A DNA stretch of 64,000 nt from Diphasiastrum complanatum (taxonomy: Eukaryota > Streptophyta > Lycopodiopsida > Lycopodiales > Lycopodiaceae): assembly GCA_029204225.1 (NCBI GenBank), contig CM055101.1, positions 28,559,475 through 28,623,474 of the forward strand, given 5' to 3'. Shown here piece by piece: positions 11,990 through 24,145 of the stretch. Both the position numbers and the translations under genes were made by a program. Each line of letters opens with the position of its first letter. Position 1 is the first letter of the stretch. The notes beneath the pieces are model-generated. The model had not been told where the DNA came from, did not search any database, and was given only the letters and a program-made list of their open reading frames with translations.

Positions 11990-12699
11990 AAATTTTTCAC
12001 ACTTTGTCCATGATCAGTTTGGTTGTCGCATTGATATGGGTAGATGCAATCATTGACGAAGTTGTGGTCGTTTGTCCTACGGTGTATGGCAGCATTCCAA
12101 CATGCAGCTCATCATCTAAATTTTCAGCTTCTTTGCATATAGCTTCAGCCATTATCTGTTGTAATGTCAAATACTGTTCATGACGTTTGAGCTCACGTTT
12201 GACACATTTTGGTAATCTAACCAAAAACCACATAATCAGACTCTCATCATTATAAAAATCAAGTTCACATTCAGATCGAAGATGCTTGATATGTTCAATA
12301 TAATCACGCACCATTTTATTCTTTCCCATTTTGATTTTACCTAATAAAAAAATGGATCTTTTAAGAACTTCTTGGATTTAAATCTTGTAACCAGTCCAGT
12401 TTTAACTACTTCACAACTATCAAATCTTGATTATAAAACCAATCTTGCACAACACCAATTAAGGACATAGGAAAAAGTTTAAGTTTATCTTCTAGGTTCA
12501 CTTCACCGTAGACTTCACAAGATCTAGTAAAGCTATTAAGAAATCTGACTGGATATGTGATCCATTATAGTTCATCAACTCTAAATGAGGTATTTCGTTT
12601 GATGATAGGACGAGGTTGGGGCTCCTGAATCTGATTTTGTCATCTTTTAAAAATTTCTTTAGAAAAGATGGTAAATTTGGAAAGTATAATCGTGCAGAT
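11990..12699 (-). pseudogene. Tat-like gypsy gag fragment (distal part)
   Basis: The minus strand reads VRDYIEHIKHLRSECELDF, LIMWFLVRLPK and HVGMLPYTVGQ, the same gag family as 1-720. Upstream blocks (IPHLELMNYNGSHIQSDF near 12590) match PKYDGSSDPIRF of the Tat-like element. Stops and frame changes are present. It is cut on the right by copia-1 and resumes at 18682. Confidence 0.75.
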
Positions 12700-13313
12700 T
12701 GTTGAATTCACACGTGTGGGATGCCCTACACATGTATTTTGATCTCCTAAGCACAATAACACCATAAAGATCAAACTAGCATTGGTTGTCAATAGGAAAG
12801 TTGATCATACAAGCAATATTATTGTGTTACAAGCAAGATCTGTCAACAAAACATAAGACAAAGCATCATAAATGCCTCTACTCGGCTAGAGAGAGAAAAT
12901 AGAAAGTACAAAACTCGTGGAGAGAGAGAGAGGGCACAAAGAGCTTGTCTCCAAATTTGCATTACACACAAATTTCATCATATTCTCAATGAGAGTACAT
13001 CACATATATATAGATCCATGGACTCTTCTCCTACTTTGAGTTGAATTGGAGTTGTGGATCCACCTCTCAAGCTATCTAGACTTATCCAAACTACCTCACT
13101 ATGTCTAATTGTGCCACATAGTCTTTTCATGCATTAAATGTGGCATGTAAAGTACAAATGGCAATTCCTATGGTAGCTTGAGTTTCTACTTCTACCTACC
13201 TTGAATATTTTATTCTAAGATGGGTCTTTACTAAGCCAAAAGAGCTCAATTCATCTTTGGCATTTTTAGGACCCATACTCACAACATTAGATATATTTTT
13301 CAATATCTTGACA
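12700..13313 (-). repeat. copia-1 3' LTR
   Basis: 614 bp. On the minus strand it opens TGTCAAGATATTG and ends GAATTCAACA. A TATATATA stretch lies at 13004-13013, a GA-rich tract near 12920, and the perfect palindrome CACACGTGTG at 12709-12718 near its outer edge. Confidence 0.95.
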
Positions 13314-13322
13314 CTCCTCCTA
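13314..13322 (-). promoter_or_regulatory. copia-1 polypurine tract
   Basis: TAGGAGGAG on the minus strand, directly before the 3' LTR. Confidence 0.75.
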
Positions 13323-13331
13323 AAAATGTAT

Positions 13332-16000
13332 CTAATGTGGATCAAGCATTGATATTGAGATAAGACCAAGATTAGACCTATGCTTTGAGAAGGCACTTTT
13401 GCAAAGTGGCTTTCTGAGAAGATCAGCAATACACGAAGATGTGTCGACATGTTCTAAGTTGATTTCACCTCCAATGAGCTTTTCCCTTACAAAATGATGT
13501 GCCACTTCTATATGCTTGCTTCTTGCATGAAAAATAGGATTGTTTGCAAGAGCTTGTGCTGATATGTTGTCACATTTGATCAAGGGAAGATCATCCTCTT
13601 TGATGCAATTTAGCTCTATGATTAACCTCTTGATCCAAAGCACCTCTTTAGTTGTTGTAGTGAGTGCTTTGTACTCGGCCTCACAAGATGATAGAGATAT
13701 GGTATCTTGCTTCTTTAAAAGCCAAGACACAAGATTGCCTCCAAGAAAGATAGTATATGCATTAATGGACTTTCGATCCATTTTATCACTTGCAAAATCG
13801 AAATCTGAATAGCCAACAATGGTTAGATCTTCATTCTTGTATAATAAACCATAATCTTGAGTAGAAGATACATATCTTAGAACTCTCTTGGCCATCTTCC
13901 AATGTTGGATCTTGGGATCTTGCATAAATTGACTCAATTTGTGCACACAATAGCTCAAATCGGGTCTAGTGATAGTAAGCCAAATTAAAGAGCCTATAAG
14001 ACTCCTATAAAGTGTGATGTCCTCGAAGGATCTTTCATCACCTTTAATAGGATCTTTTACATGTTGCTCCATGGGAGTATCTATGCCTTTACAATTTTGC
14101 ATATTGAATTTCTCAACATAGAAAAGACATATCTAGATTGCCAAATAAAAGCATACTCTTCATGAAAATCAATCTCAAGGCCCAAAATGTAATGGATCTC
14201 TCCTAGATCTTGCATTTTAAATTCTTTTCCTAATGCATCTTTGGTTTCTTGAACTAGAATGAAACAACTTCCACTAAGAATAATGTAATCTACATAGATT
14301 AGGAGAATGACAATATTACTACTATCAAATTTTAAGTACATAGAAGGATTATAGTCACTAAGCACAAATCCTAATGAAAGTAGAAAGTTGTTGAGTCTTA
14401 AATACCATGATCTAGGTGCTTGCTTTAAGCCATAAAGACTTCTAAATAGCAAACACACCTTAGATTTATCCTTGATAAATCCTTGAGGCTATTCCATGTA
14501 TATCTCCTCCTCAAGATAGCCATTCAAAAAAGTGTTGGAGACATCAAGTTGAAACAATTTCCACTTAAAAAATAAGGCAAGAGATATTATGATTCTTATT
14601 GTCACCATCTTTGCTACATGAGCAAAGGTTTCTTCATAGTCAAGGCCATATATTTGTGCAAAGCCTTTAGCACAAAATCTTGCCTTGTACTTGTTGATGG
14701 AGCCATCATAATTGTACTTGATCTTGAACACCCACTTGCATCCAATGATATGCATGTAAGGTGGTGGATCCACTAGCTCCCATGTGTGGTTGGTAATCAA
14801 GGCATCATATTCAATCTTCATGGCCTCATACCACTCCTTGGTATTGAGGGTTTCTTGAACATCTTTGGGCTCCTCATGAGAAACAAAATAAGTATAAGTG
14901 GAATCAAGATCCACTTGTTTTTCTTTGTCATCATAAATGAGCCTCTTGGGCTCGGATCTCTCCCTCATGGATCTTCTAGGAGTGAAAATCCGAGGACTTC
15001 CATCTTCAAATCTTGACTCCTCCATATGTTGATTGTCTTCAATAACAACAGGTGATAGATTTTGAGGTTGCTTGATCTCGGCCCTTCCAAGATTGGACTT
15101 TTCTTCTTCATGAAAAACTACATCTCTACTATCAATTACTTTAGAGGTAGAGAGCATGTAGATTCGATAGGCTTTCTTGTTGGATGAATATCCAACCATT
15201 ACTCCTTTGCTTGCACAAGGATCATCCTTCTTTCTTGTTTCCAAGGGAATATGGACAAAGCATATGCATCCAAATACTCCGAGGTGTTCAACCTTAGGTT
15301 TCTTCAAATAGAGTGCTTCATATGGTGACTTTCCTCCAAGTGCAACATGAGGGAGTCTATTGCAAAGATATTTTGAACAATTGATAGCCTCACCCCAAAA
15401 GTCTTTTGGCAAAGATGCCTCAATTCTGATGGTTTTGGCACATTCACACAATGTTCTATTCTTTCTTTCAGACGCCCCATTTTGAGATGGTATATATGCA
15501 CATGAAAACTCCCTTTTAATGCCTTCAAGCTCACAATAATCATGAAATTTATCGGAAGTGTACTCACCACCTCATCACTTCTAAGAAATTTGATTTTGGA
15601 AGAAAATTGCTTTTCAACTAGAGCTTTGAACTTTAGGAAATAGTCAAACACCATAGATTTTGAAGGTAGGATATACCCAAGTAAATCTAGTGAAATCATC
15701 AATGAAAGTTACAAAGCAAGTAGCACCACCCTTGCTCTTTGAAGATGAGAAGTGCACATCCGAGTGTATGAGCTCCAATGGATGTGTAGTCTTGATAGAT
15801 GACTTTGAAAAAGGCTTCTTATGAGACTTCGATATGGCACAAGCCTCACATGGCTTGAAATTCTTGGAGATAAGATTAGGCAAGCCAATAGCTTTGGCTT
15901 TTTTGACCATGGACGCCATAGAATTATAGTTAGGATGACCCAACCTTCTATGCCATAGTTCTTCCAAAGACATATGAGTAGCAAAAGCACTATTACAAGA
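13332..16000 (-). pseudogene. copia-1 pol: integrase, RT, RNase H
   Basis: Integrase: LWHRRLGHPNYNSM and CEACAISKSHKKPF near 15850-15960, then FIDDFTRFTWVYP; the core is spread over several frames between 15700 and 15300. RT: WVFKIKYNYDGSINKYKARF near 14720, QLDVSNTFLNGYLEEEIYME near 14500, then ILLIYVDYIILSG near 14287, where the expected YVDD reads YVDY, removing a catalytic Asp. RNase H: SSCEAEYKALTT near 13700 and HARSKHIEVAHHFV near 13510. Frameshifts occur near 16000, 15680, 15430, 14470 and 14090. Once a single gag-pol frame, now at least five pieces. Confidence 0.9.
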
Positions 16001-17304
16001 GTTAGCATACTCTTTGTGATCAACTTGTAGATTCCACCATATCTAGACCCAAATGCAAGGATTTCATCATGCTTCTTGATTGTACATGTATCAACAGTGA
16101 AATTCACATCTAGTCCACTATCAAATAATTTCCCAACACTAATAAGATTTTTTTTTAGCTTGGGAACAAAAAGTACATTAGACAGAGAAAGAACTTTTGA
16201 TGAAGAAAGCTTTAAGGGAATGGTCCCTATGCCTTCAATAGCACACTCATGATCATTTGCTGTGTAGATGGACTTCTTGGCTCCTTCATAAGGTGACATG
16301 GATGAAAAAGAATACTTGGAGCTACACATACGTGAGGAAGCTCCACTGTCAATATACCACGAATCATCGTTCTTGAAAGGTGATGAAGAAAAACTCGAGA
16401 CCATAAGAGATCTCTCTTCATCACTTGCATGAGCATCTTCCTTCTCTTCATTAGAAATGTTGGCTTGCTTGAATTGACTCTTCTTCTTGAAGCAATTGGT
16501 GGTATAATGCCCCTTCTTGCCATAAAAGAAACACTTGATGTTTTTCTTCTTCTTCTTGGATGTGGAAGCTTGAGAGGACTCATCCTCATCTCCTTTCTCC
16601 TTGGAAATAAGATTGTTCTTGCTTGAAGAGAATTGGTGTTGATTCTTACTTCTTGTCTTGTGCTTGTCTTTGGTAAAGAGAGCTTTACCATCAATGTCGA
16701 GAGACAGTCTCTCCATTTTCAAGAGTTTATACTCTTGTCTTGATTCTTCAGAAATGAGCACACTTTGGAGTGCTTCCAAACTTGGTAGCTCCTCCTTAAT
16801 GGCATAACTCTGAACAAGGTTGTCATATTCCTCCTTTACCCCATTAAGTATGACTTGAACAAGTTCATTTTGGTTGATGGAGTCCCCTATGCATGACAAT
16901 TCTCTATGGAGGTCTTTAACTCTCATTACATAAGCTGAAGCACATTCATCACTTCTCTGTACACTTTGAAAAATTTGGTTTCTTAGTGTTAGAAGTCTAG
17001 AAGTATTTTTTGCCTCATAGATAGACTTGAGAGTATCCCAAGCATCTTTGGCATTAGTATAAGCACCAATTTCTCTTAAGATGTCATTTGAGACATTCAT
17101 CTTAATATAATGTAGAGCCATCCTGGCTCTCTTTTTGTACTTTGGAATTTCTTGAGGAATTTGTAGTTCTTCTTCAATGCCAAGTATAATATCCATCACA
17201 TCTTGTAGTATTAAGACAGATTCCATTCTAACCTTCCAAATTGAGTAATTGGAGGTTGACAATCTTTCACTTGCTTCTAATAGAAAGACACCCATTGAAG
17301 TCAT
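16001..17304 (-). pseudogene. copia-1 gag and protease
   Basis: Start chosen at MTSMGVFLLEASERL (17304) because copia-2 starts the same way (ESSERLSSSNYSTWKV). Residues 1-210 are the UBN2-type gag domain. The zinc knuckle reads CFFYGKKGHYTTNC, so its second Cys has become Tyr. Protease active site WYIDSGASSRM is near 16360. The frame runs open for about 430 codons before a frameshift into integrase near 16000. Gag would assemble particles. The knuckle change would be expected to weaken RNA binding (inference). Confidence 0.88.
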
Positions 17305-18047
17305 AAAGAATGATGGAAATAAAAAAAGATGGATGAAAGAATTGCTTTTCTTCTCACTATGGGAACCAATCAAGGGTACAGAACCAAATTCTATGTAAGA
17401 CTTAGCAAAAAACTGTGAGATAGATTTCACTATCTTGACAATCTCTCTAAAACAAGATTTGAATCATCAAAAAAGATGAAGTATGGCAAAAGTTATGGTT
17501 CTTTGAATTTCACACGTGTGAAATATTCCAAAAATGTCAAATTGACTCAAATACAATCTATTTGTATGAAACAATTTGCCTTGAACCTATAAGTTTTGTC
17601 TAAATCACATATAGATGAGATTGTGTAGTTTCTGGATGATTTTTGTGATCATTCAAGCAATAAATGACATGTACACACAATTTACCACAGGTCTAGGCGG
17701 CCTATCTACTACTCTTCAAAAGCTTATAACTTTTTATTGGCTTATCCAACTGTCATGATTCAAATTGCATCAGATTTCACACATTTTTAGCTTTCTAGTG
17801 GGTTAATTTGCTTGAAAACTGGATCTGAGGTGAGAGAGAACCACCAATCTAAAAATGGGCAGATTTCACACATGCCAGCACCTAAAATTTTGTATAGTAC
17901 CTGATCTGGCCCATTCAATGTGGTTTGTAGCTCAGAATCACAAGAAAACTGCAAACTAGCTAGAAGGTAGAATCTAGACAATTCCTAGCTTGAAATCTGA
18001 TCAGATCTGCAAACTTTTTGATTAGATTTGCTTGTAGAACTTAGGTA
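17305..18047 (-). other. copia-1 leader
   Basis: About 0.74 kb between primer site and gag. It contains the 16-bp perfect palindrome TTTCACACGTGTGAAA at 17508-17523, which repeats the palindrome found in the LTRs. No coding evidence. Confidence 0.6.
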
Positions 18048-18060
18048 GGCTTTGATACCA
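18048..18060 (-). promoter_or_regulatory. copia-1 primer-binding site
   Basis: TGGTATCAAAGCC on the minus strand, immediately following the 5' LTR. It differs by one base from the usual initiator tRNA-Met complement TGGTATCAGAGC. Confidence 0.85.
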
Positions 18061-18676
18061 TGCTGAATTCACACGTGTGGGACGCCCTACACATGTATTT
18101 TGATCTCCTAAGCACAATAACACCATAAAGATCAGACTAGCATTGGTTGTCAACAGGAAAGCTGATCATACAAGCAATATTATTGTGTTACAAGCAAGAT
18201 CTGTCAACAAAACATAAGACAGAGCATCATAAATGCCTCTACTCGGCTAGAGAGAGAAAATAGAAAGTACAAAACTTGTGGAGAGAGAGAGAGAGTGCAC
18301 AAAGAGCTTGTCTCCAAATTTGCATTACACACAAATTTCATCATATTCTCAATGAGAGTACATCACATTTATATAGATCCATGGACTCTTCTCCTACTTT
18401 GAGTTGAATTGGAGTTGTGGATCCACCTCTCAAGCTATCTAGACTTATCCAAGCCACCTCACTATGTCTAATTGTGCCACATAGTCTTTTCATGCATTAA
18501 ATGTGGCATGTAAAGTACAAATGGCAATTCCTATGGTAGCTCGAGTTTCTACTTCTACCTACCTTCAATATTTTATTTTTAAAAGGGCCTTTACTAAGCC
18601 AAAAGAGCTCAATTCATCTTTGGCATTTTTAGGACCCATACTCACAACATTAGATAGATTTTTCAATATTTTGACA
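18061..18676 (-). repeat. copia-1 5' LTR
   Basis: 616 bp, direct copy of 12700-13313. Palindrome CACACGTGTG at 18070-18079. TSD CAGAT follows at 18677-18681. Confidence 0.95.
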
Positions 18677-18681
18677 CAGAT

Positions 18682-18770
18682 GAGATTGGATCTAGATTTT
18701 TCAAAATCATTCCTATCTTCTGACTGATATGTAAAAATTTGATCTCTTGATGATGATATCAAAAACTGAT
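18682..18770 (-). pseudogene. gypsy gag fragment (proximal side of copia-1)
   Basis: Continues the 11990-12699 gag fragment once copia-1 and one CAGAT are removed. Too degraded for domain calls by itself. Confidence 0.4.
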
Positions 18771-18777
18771 TTTTTAG

Positions 18778-18819
<42 letters not shown>
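18778..18819. repeat. poly(A) tract
   Basis: 42 consecutive A on the plus strand (poly-T on the minus strand). It sits just 5' of the gypsy gag fragment in that element's orientation. It is too isolated to mark a LINE or SINE tail. Confidence 0.95.
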
Positions 18820-18821
<2 letters not shown>

Positions 18822-19742
18822 TCTTGATAAAGTAAACCAACACTCTAACAATAAAAAGATTAAATATATCAATGTCTTATCAGCTCAAAACTTTTTACAA
18901 ATTGAACAGTAGGTAATTCAGGTAGATTGAAACTCAAAAATAATATTGGCGAAGGTTAATTCGATGAAGGTTCATAAAAAAATCACTTAAATGGCTAATT
19001 CTAACAAATAAAATAATTTTCACTCGTTTACCTAGAGATAGATTTAACAAAAATATATATATGTGATGGAACTGGTGAAGGTTCTTTTTGTGAAAGATGA
19101 AACGTTTGCAGCCTGGAGAGGGTTAAAATAGATTTTTTGAGCAATTTTGATAGAACTAACCTTCGCTGAACTAATAAATGATATATTATTAAATTTTGAA
19201 ATCTTAGAAAAACTGGCAAAGGTTCAAGCGAAGGTTCAAGAGAATTATCGATATTTTGTGGAGCAAATTTTTCTTGACAAAAATTGATCAAAATTTCAAA
19301 AAACCAAATCTTAACGTTTGCCTAATTCATTGAAAACCAAAATAGTATAATGGACTGATTGATGACATTGGCGAACAAAAGTTCAAATAGAGAAACTGAG
19401 ATTTTTTGTGAAACAAGATGGTTGCAACGAAATAGAAAGTTATTAACATCTGATGAAGATTTTGCCCCTTTTGTCTCCAAATTGCAAAGAATGAATGATT
19501 TTTGTGGTTTCTTTGATTTCTTCAGATCCAAATAGATCTTAGGAATGGTGTTCCGTTTGACTTACCTTGCTCAACAATCAAAATAGATTAAAGCAAGAAA
19601 TCTACACAAAACATGAAAAATTCACCCAAAAGTAACACTAAAATGCGACTTTAACACTACTATGCCAAAACCAAGATGCCTAAATGCAAACTAACATCCA
19701 TCCATGGATTAGAAACATGCTGAAGATGAAAAATTGGCGTAG
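18820..19742 (-). other. probable gypsy leader with repeated GAAGGTTC-type motif
   Basis: No gene. GAAGGTTC or close variants recur at about 18953, 18975, 19076, 19157 (inverted) and 19207-19228. The segment lies between gag remains and a decayed gypsy primer site, so I infer the untranslated leader of the same minus-strand gypsy element. Confidence 0.4.
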
Positions 19743-19766
19743 CTCCCTGGAAACGATACCAAAACT
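19743..19766 (-). promoter_or_regulatory. decayed gypsy primer-binding site (tRNA-Asp type)
   Basis: The plus strand reads CTCCCTGGAAACGATACCAA, a mutated form of the motif complementary to the TGGCGCC-type primer site found intact in the Tat-like element (45839-45855). Both are followed by ACTATAG at the LTR border. Confidence 0.5.
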
Positions 19767-19959
19767 ATAGCGGGTTTTCCTATCTAGCTTCAACCCTAGA
19801 CCTAAGCACCTGCAAAGTATCAAAAAATGAAGAGAATTCTAACATGTCACGTAAAAATTCGTTTCCATGAGAGCAATAGCATAATTCAAATTCATAACAT
19901 GCTTATGATCTCACAATTAACACTACGATCCACTAACCCTAATCACCAAGATCAAGCTT

Positions 19960-20174
<215 letters not shown>

Positions 20175-20554
20175 AAAATTAAGTCCACAATTGTCTCCTT
20201 GGCGAATACTATTTCAAAATTCTTCCTGTACATTTTTTATCATTGATCTAGGATCAGATGCAACCTGTTTTTGATTCGATGTCTGCCCATCTGATACCTG
20301 TAGGAATCATAGTTGTTTCATGTTCTGCTGCAAAACTATTTTCATCTTGTGTGCAGAGAATAATGCTTGGTAAAATACACAACTTTCTACAAGCAGTTCG
20401 ACAACCTGCAATTTCTACATAGAATCGAATCATCCGACTATTTGAAAGGTGACTTCATCAACTTTTTGGCTAACCTACATCAAAGGGTATCCATTTTTGT
20501 CCAATTCTACATTCAAATATCAAAGCATTATGAAGAACATCGAAGGCCTGATCA

Positions 20555-20690
20555 CCCTCGACTTCTTCAACAATAGACTCACTTGACATCAAAGTCTTTG
20601 ACTTCTTCAACAACTTTATCAACCGAAGTGTCCAGAGTCTTCGACTTCTTCAGCAATTTCATTCATCAACCGAAGTGCTCAACTTCATCG
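20555..20690 (+). repeat. imperfect tandem repeat, about 41-43 bp unit
   Basis: Three units open with CGACTTCTTCAACAA (20556), TTTGACTTCTTCAACAA (about 20596) and TCGACTTCTTCAGCAA (about 20639). The last two carry CATCAACCGAAGTG/TATCAACCGAAGTG. Confidence 0.65.
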
Positions 20691-20965
20691 AAAACTTCAG
20701 GGAAGTCACTATTTGCCAACTGTAACCTCTTTTCAACTGTTTCAAGGAAGTAAACTTTTTGTCAGCTATTTCGCATTTTTCCAAAGTACGAGAAAACAGT
20801 CACTTCAACAAAATGAATAGTTTTCAAACACCTTTGGCTTTTTCGCCAAAATGCAAAGAGAGAGTTAATATGCAAAGGTCGTCTATTTGAACGAGAAGCA
20901 TCTCTAGCCACTTTCCGAAATATGTGAAGTGAGAGAAAATATGCGACATTTCTCGTCCACATCAA

Positions 20966-21678
20966 TGATCCCGAATCATCTGACAATGTATTCATTGTAC
21001 AACTACCATTTTGTCATCGTAGTTCTACTACTCCCTGAGTGACAACATTTATTGTAACTAGATACACGAATGCGGTGTATAAATACAGCTTCATCACACA
21101 CTCTACGTGATGCTCCACCAACAGAGCGAATGATATTGAGTATCCAAGATACGCCTCCATTATGGTTGTAACATTTCATTGTCGTGTTCTTAACGATTTC
21201 AATGTAATATAGCAGCAACATGCTTTTCATCTAGGTCTAATGTAGAGGTTTGCATGTTGTGATTTGAATACACCTTTCATTGTTGTTCACGCTCGTTCAC
21301 TCACTCCGATTAGAACACGTACATTTAGAACTCCTCAATTTCTGATTAGACAACGACTGTCTTTGATGCTTGAGGAACTTGCATTATCATTTTGCTTTAT
21401 CACTTTGATATTCTGATCTGAATTTCTTATCAAAAATACATTTATAGTAATACCACACACCATCTCAAATCTCTTCAGTGGACTGTACTTATTCATCCGT
21501 TTGAGTATGAACTAATTTTTAAGATCATGTGTTAGTAGGAATGCTTGAGTTGTGATTACATTTTGCATTTACATTCGTTCAGTTTGTTTTTGCTTATAGC
21601 AGCCCATAACAACGGGAGAGCTGTTCCGAAAATACTTCTTGCTCTCTTTACCATTCATGTCCTACCGCTCCCCCCACA
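20966..21678 (+). repeat. copia X 5' LTR
   Basis: 713 bp starting TGATCCCGAATCATC and ending CTCCCCCCACA, followed by a primer site. TATA box GTGTATAAATAC near 21076. A direct copy lies at 47328-48063. No matching TSD outside the pair was found. Confidence 0.75.
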
Positions 21679-21681
21679 GAT

Positions 21682-21693
21682 TGGTATCAGAGC
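21682..21693 (+). promoter_or_regulatory. copia X primer-binding site
   Basis: TGGTATCAGAGC, three bases after the LTR, complementary to initiator tRNA-Met. Confidence 0.88.
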
Positions 21694-21784
21694 AACGCTC
21701 TATAAAACGAGAGATTACTCTATTCTATATGTATTACTGTCAGTATGTACTGGTAACTCCTCATCTTCTTCATCCAACAAAGCT

Positions 21785-24145
21785 ATGATCATGGACAAGT
21801 TCAATGGTTCTAACTTCTACATCTGGAAGTTATAACTCCGGATGATGCTGATAAATAGAGACCTTTGGGACGCTGTAGAAGGCTCTGACCTGAAACTATA
21901 ATATCATGATCAACTATCTGTGAAGGCATGGAAGATCAAAGATCAGAAGGCCTTAGCATCGATCATGCTCAATCTGGATGACTCCCAAATATCCCACATT
22001 ACCACATGCAAATCCTCTAAGAAAGCACTTGATTTATTATCAAATCTATATGAGACTCAAGATGTAACTAGTAGGTTGCACTTTAGAAAGAAGTTCTTCA
22101 CACTTAGTATGTTTGATTCTACAGCCATCACTTCTCACATCAACAGCTTCAAATTTTTGTTAGATCAACTATCAGCTGTAGGATGTGCTATTCAAGATGA
22201 TGATACTATTATCACCTTGCTTTCTCCTTTACTAGAATCCTACGATCTCCACACAATGCGACCTCACTCCTCAAAAGGTGATCAATCATCTTCTTTTAGA
22301 AGAAATGCGGAGAAAGACCAGTGGCCTATCCATCAAAGACAAGTCCTTGGCCCTATACACCAAGAAGAAAGACTATTCTAAGGGCAAGAATCAGCAGTAG
22401 CAGTAGCAAAGCCTCATACTCAAGCTGAGAACAGTGGATCGGGCAAGAAGCTCTTAGGTAGATACTATAAAGAGCTAATCAAGACATCAAAGAGTGTCGC
22501 ATCTGCATCTACAACGAGGTAAAAAAGCAACAACAACAGCAGGTAGACTCCTCCAATGCGGCAGAATTCAAGGAGCATGATTCTGATGGAGACAAACCAT
22601 TGCACCTGTTAATGGCTTACAAAAGTAGTAGCGAAGACTACCACAGCTGGTATCTAGACAACGATGCTACCCAACACTTGACTTCTTGCTGGTAATGGTT
22701 TATTGAGTACATAGCTAATAGTAGAGATCAGTTAATCTACCTCAGAGATTCAAGCACCACAGAGGTACAATCAAGATTGTATTATAAAATGATCTTTCTA
22801 TTCATGTTTCGAATGTTCTTCATGTACCTCAACTATCTAAGAATCTATTGTCAGTCTCTAAGATGACGGATGAGGGCTACGTAGTAACTTTCTCATCTGA
22901 ATAGTGTACAATCTTCTATGAAGATACTACTCTGACTACATGTACTAGAGACGGAAATCTACGTGTATTATGTGATTCAGTAGTTTTAGCTAGTACTTCT
23001 CATGAAAATGTAAACGCTAATGCTATTCTGTGGCATAGTCGCTCTGGACACATGAATACAAGATCACTTTGCTACATGCATTATAATAACTTAGTTGATG
23101 GATTGTATTTTCCTGATCTTTCATTAAAACATCTACAAAAGTGAAAGCTCTCCGAACTGATGGTGGCGATGAACACCTCTGTAATGAGATGTCTGACTAC
23201 TTGGCTGGACATGGAATTCGAAGACAATTTACAAGTTCCTATTCATCGCAACAGAATGGAATTGCAGAACAGAAGAATCGAACGCTTCTCAACTCAACCA
23301 GATCCATGCTACACAAATGTCTACCTGGGAAGTTTTGGGCAGAAGCTACTACCACAACCTTTTATGTGCAGAACAGATCCAACAACAAAGCCGTCAACAA
23401 CAAAACTCCTTATGAAGTATGGCATGAACACAAGCCTAGTGTCACTCATTTAAAACTCTTTGGTTGTGTATGTTTTGTTCATGTTCCTAAACAACTTAGG
23501 AAGAAGCTGGATCATAGGGCATATAAATGTATTTTCATTGGCTACCCTGATGAACATAAGGCTTATAAAGTCTATGATCCATCCACCAATGTAGCATTTT
23601 CCTCTAGGGATGTTATCTTCCAAAACATACATACTATGATTTCAAACAATCATCGATAAATGATGTGTCATTTCATCAAACCTACAACTACAACTACAAA
23701 AGCCGAGCAGCCGACAAAACCTATCGCCAAACTAGATCAAGCTAGCTTGAGTAGATCTGGACAACTTCAAGAAGAAGCACCATCACATTATGGTCAACCA
23801 AATGTTCGTAGATCCTCATAAACTCGAACAGTTCATGAGAGGTATAAACCTCAATGTTTCTGGACTTCATCAGAAGAACCAGAGACCCTAACCGAAGCAA
23901 TTGACTCCAAGGATGTTGTGAAGTGGGAAGAAGTTATGGAAAGCGATACAACTCACTTTTGACAAACCGGACATGGACACTGGTCGACTTCCTCACTCAC
24001 AAGAGAGTTATCGACAAAAACGTGAATCCTAAAGAAGAAGATCAAATCTAATGGTTCCATTGCAAAATAGAAACCATGGTTGGTGGCTAAAGGAAAGTCT
24101 GTAGTAGCTCAAAGATATCTCATGACTTTGATTACAATGTGTTAC
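21785..24145 (+). pseudogene. copia X gag-protease-integrase-RT start (3' truncated)
   Basis: Gag begins at 21785 or the ATG at 21791 (MDKFNGSNFYIWKL), with a stop at 21832. The UBN2-like body runs 21920-22240. The protease region near 22645 reads WYLDNDATQHLTS, with the expected D-S-G altered to D-N-D. Integrase: LWHSRSGHMNTRSL near 23030, then LRTDGGDEHLCNEM and QQNGIAEQKNRTLLNSTRS (23140-23330), WAEATTTTFYVQNRSN and the C-terminal RDVIFQ block near 23610. The start of RT (LKKKIKSNGSIAK) is near 24030. It then meets the oppositely oriented copia Y at about 24145, so the RT core and RNase H are absent. Many stops; non-functional. Confidence 0.85.

Larger units (their letters stand above)
12700..18676 (-). 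mobile_element. copia-1, full-length Ty1/copia retrotransposon
   Basis: 5977 bp. LTRs at 12700-13313 (3') and 18061-18676 (5') look about 97% identical by eye. The TSD CAGAT lies at 12695-12699 and 18677-18681. The primer site abuts the 5' LTR (18048-18060) and the purine tract abuts the 3' LTR (13314-13322). The coding region has frameshifts and a mutated RT catalytic motif, so the element is defective. It is inserted in gypsy gag. Confidence 0.95.

Noticed and set aside
18778-18819. Poly(A) as a LINE or SINE tail
   Set aside because: No upstream retroposon body and no target duplication; it lies in gypsy leader sequence.
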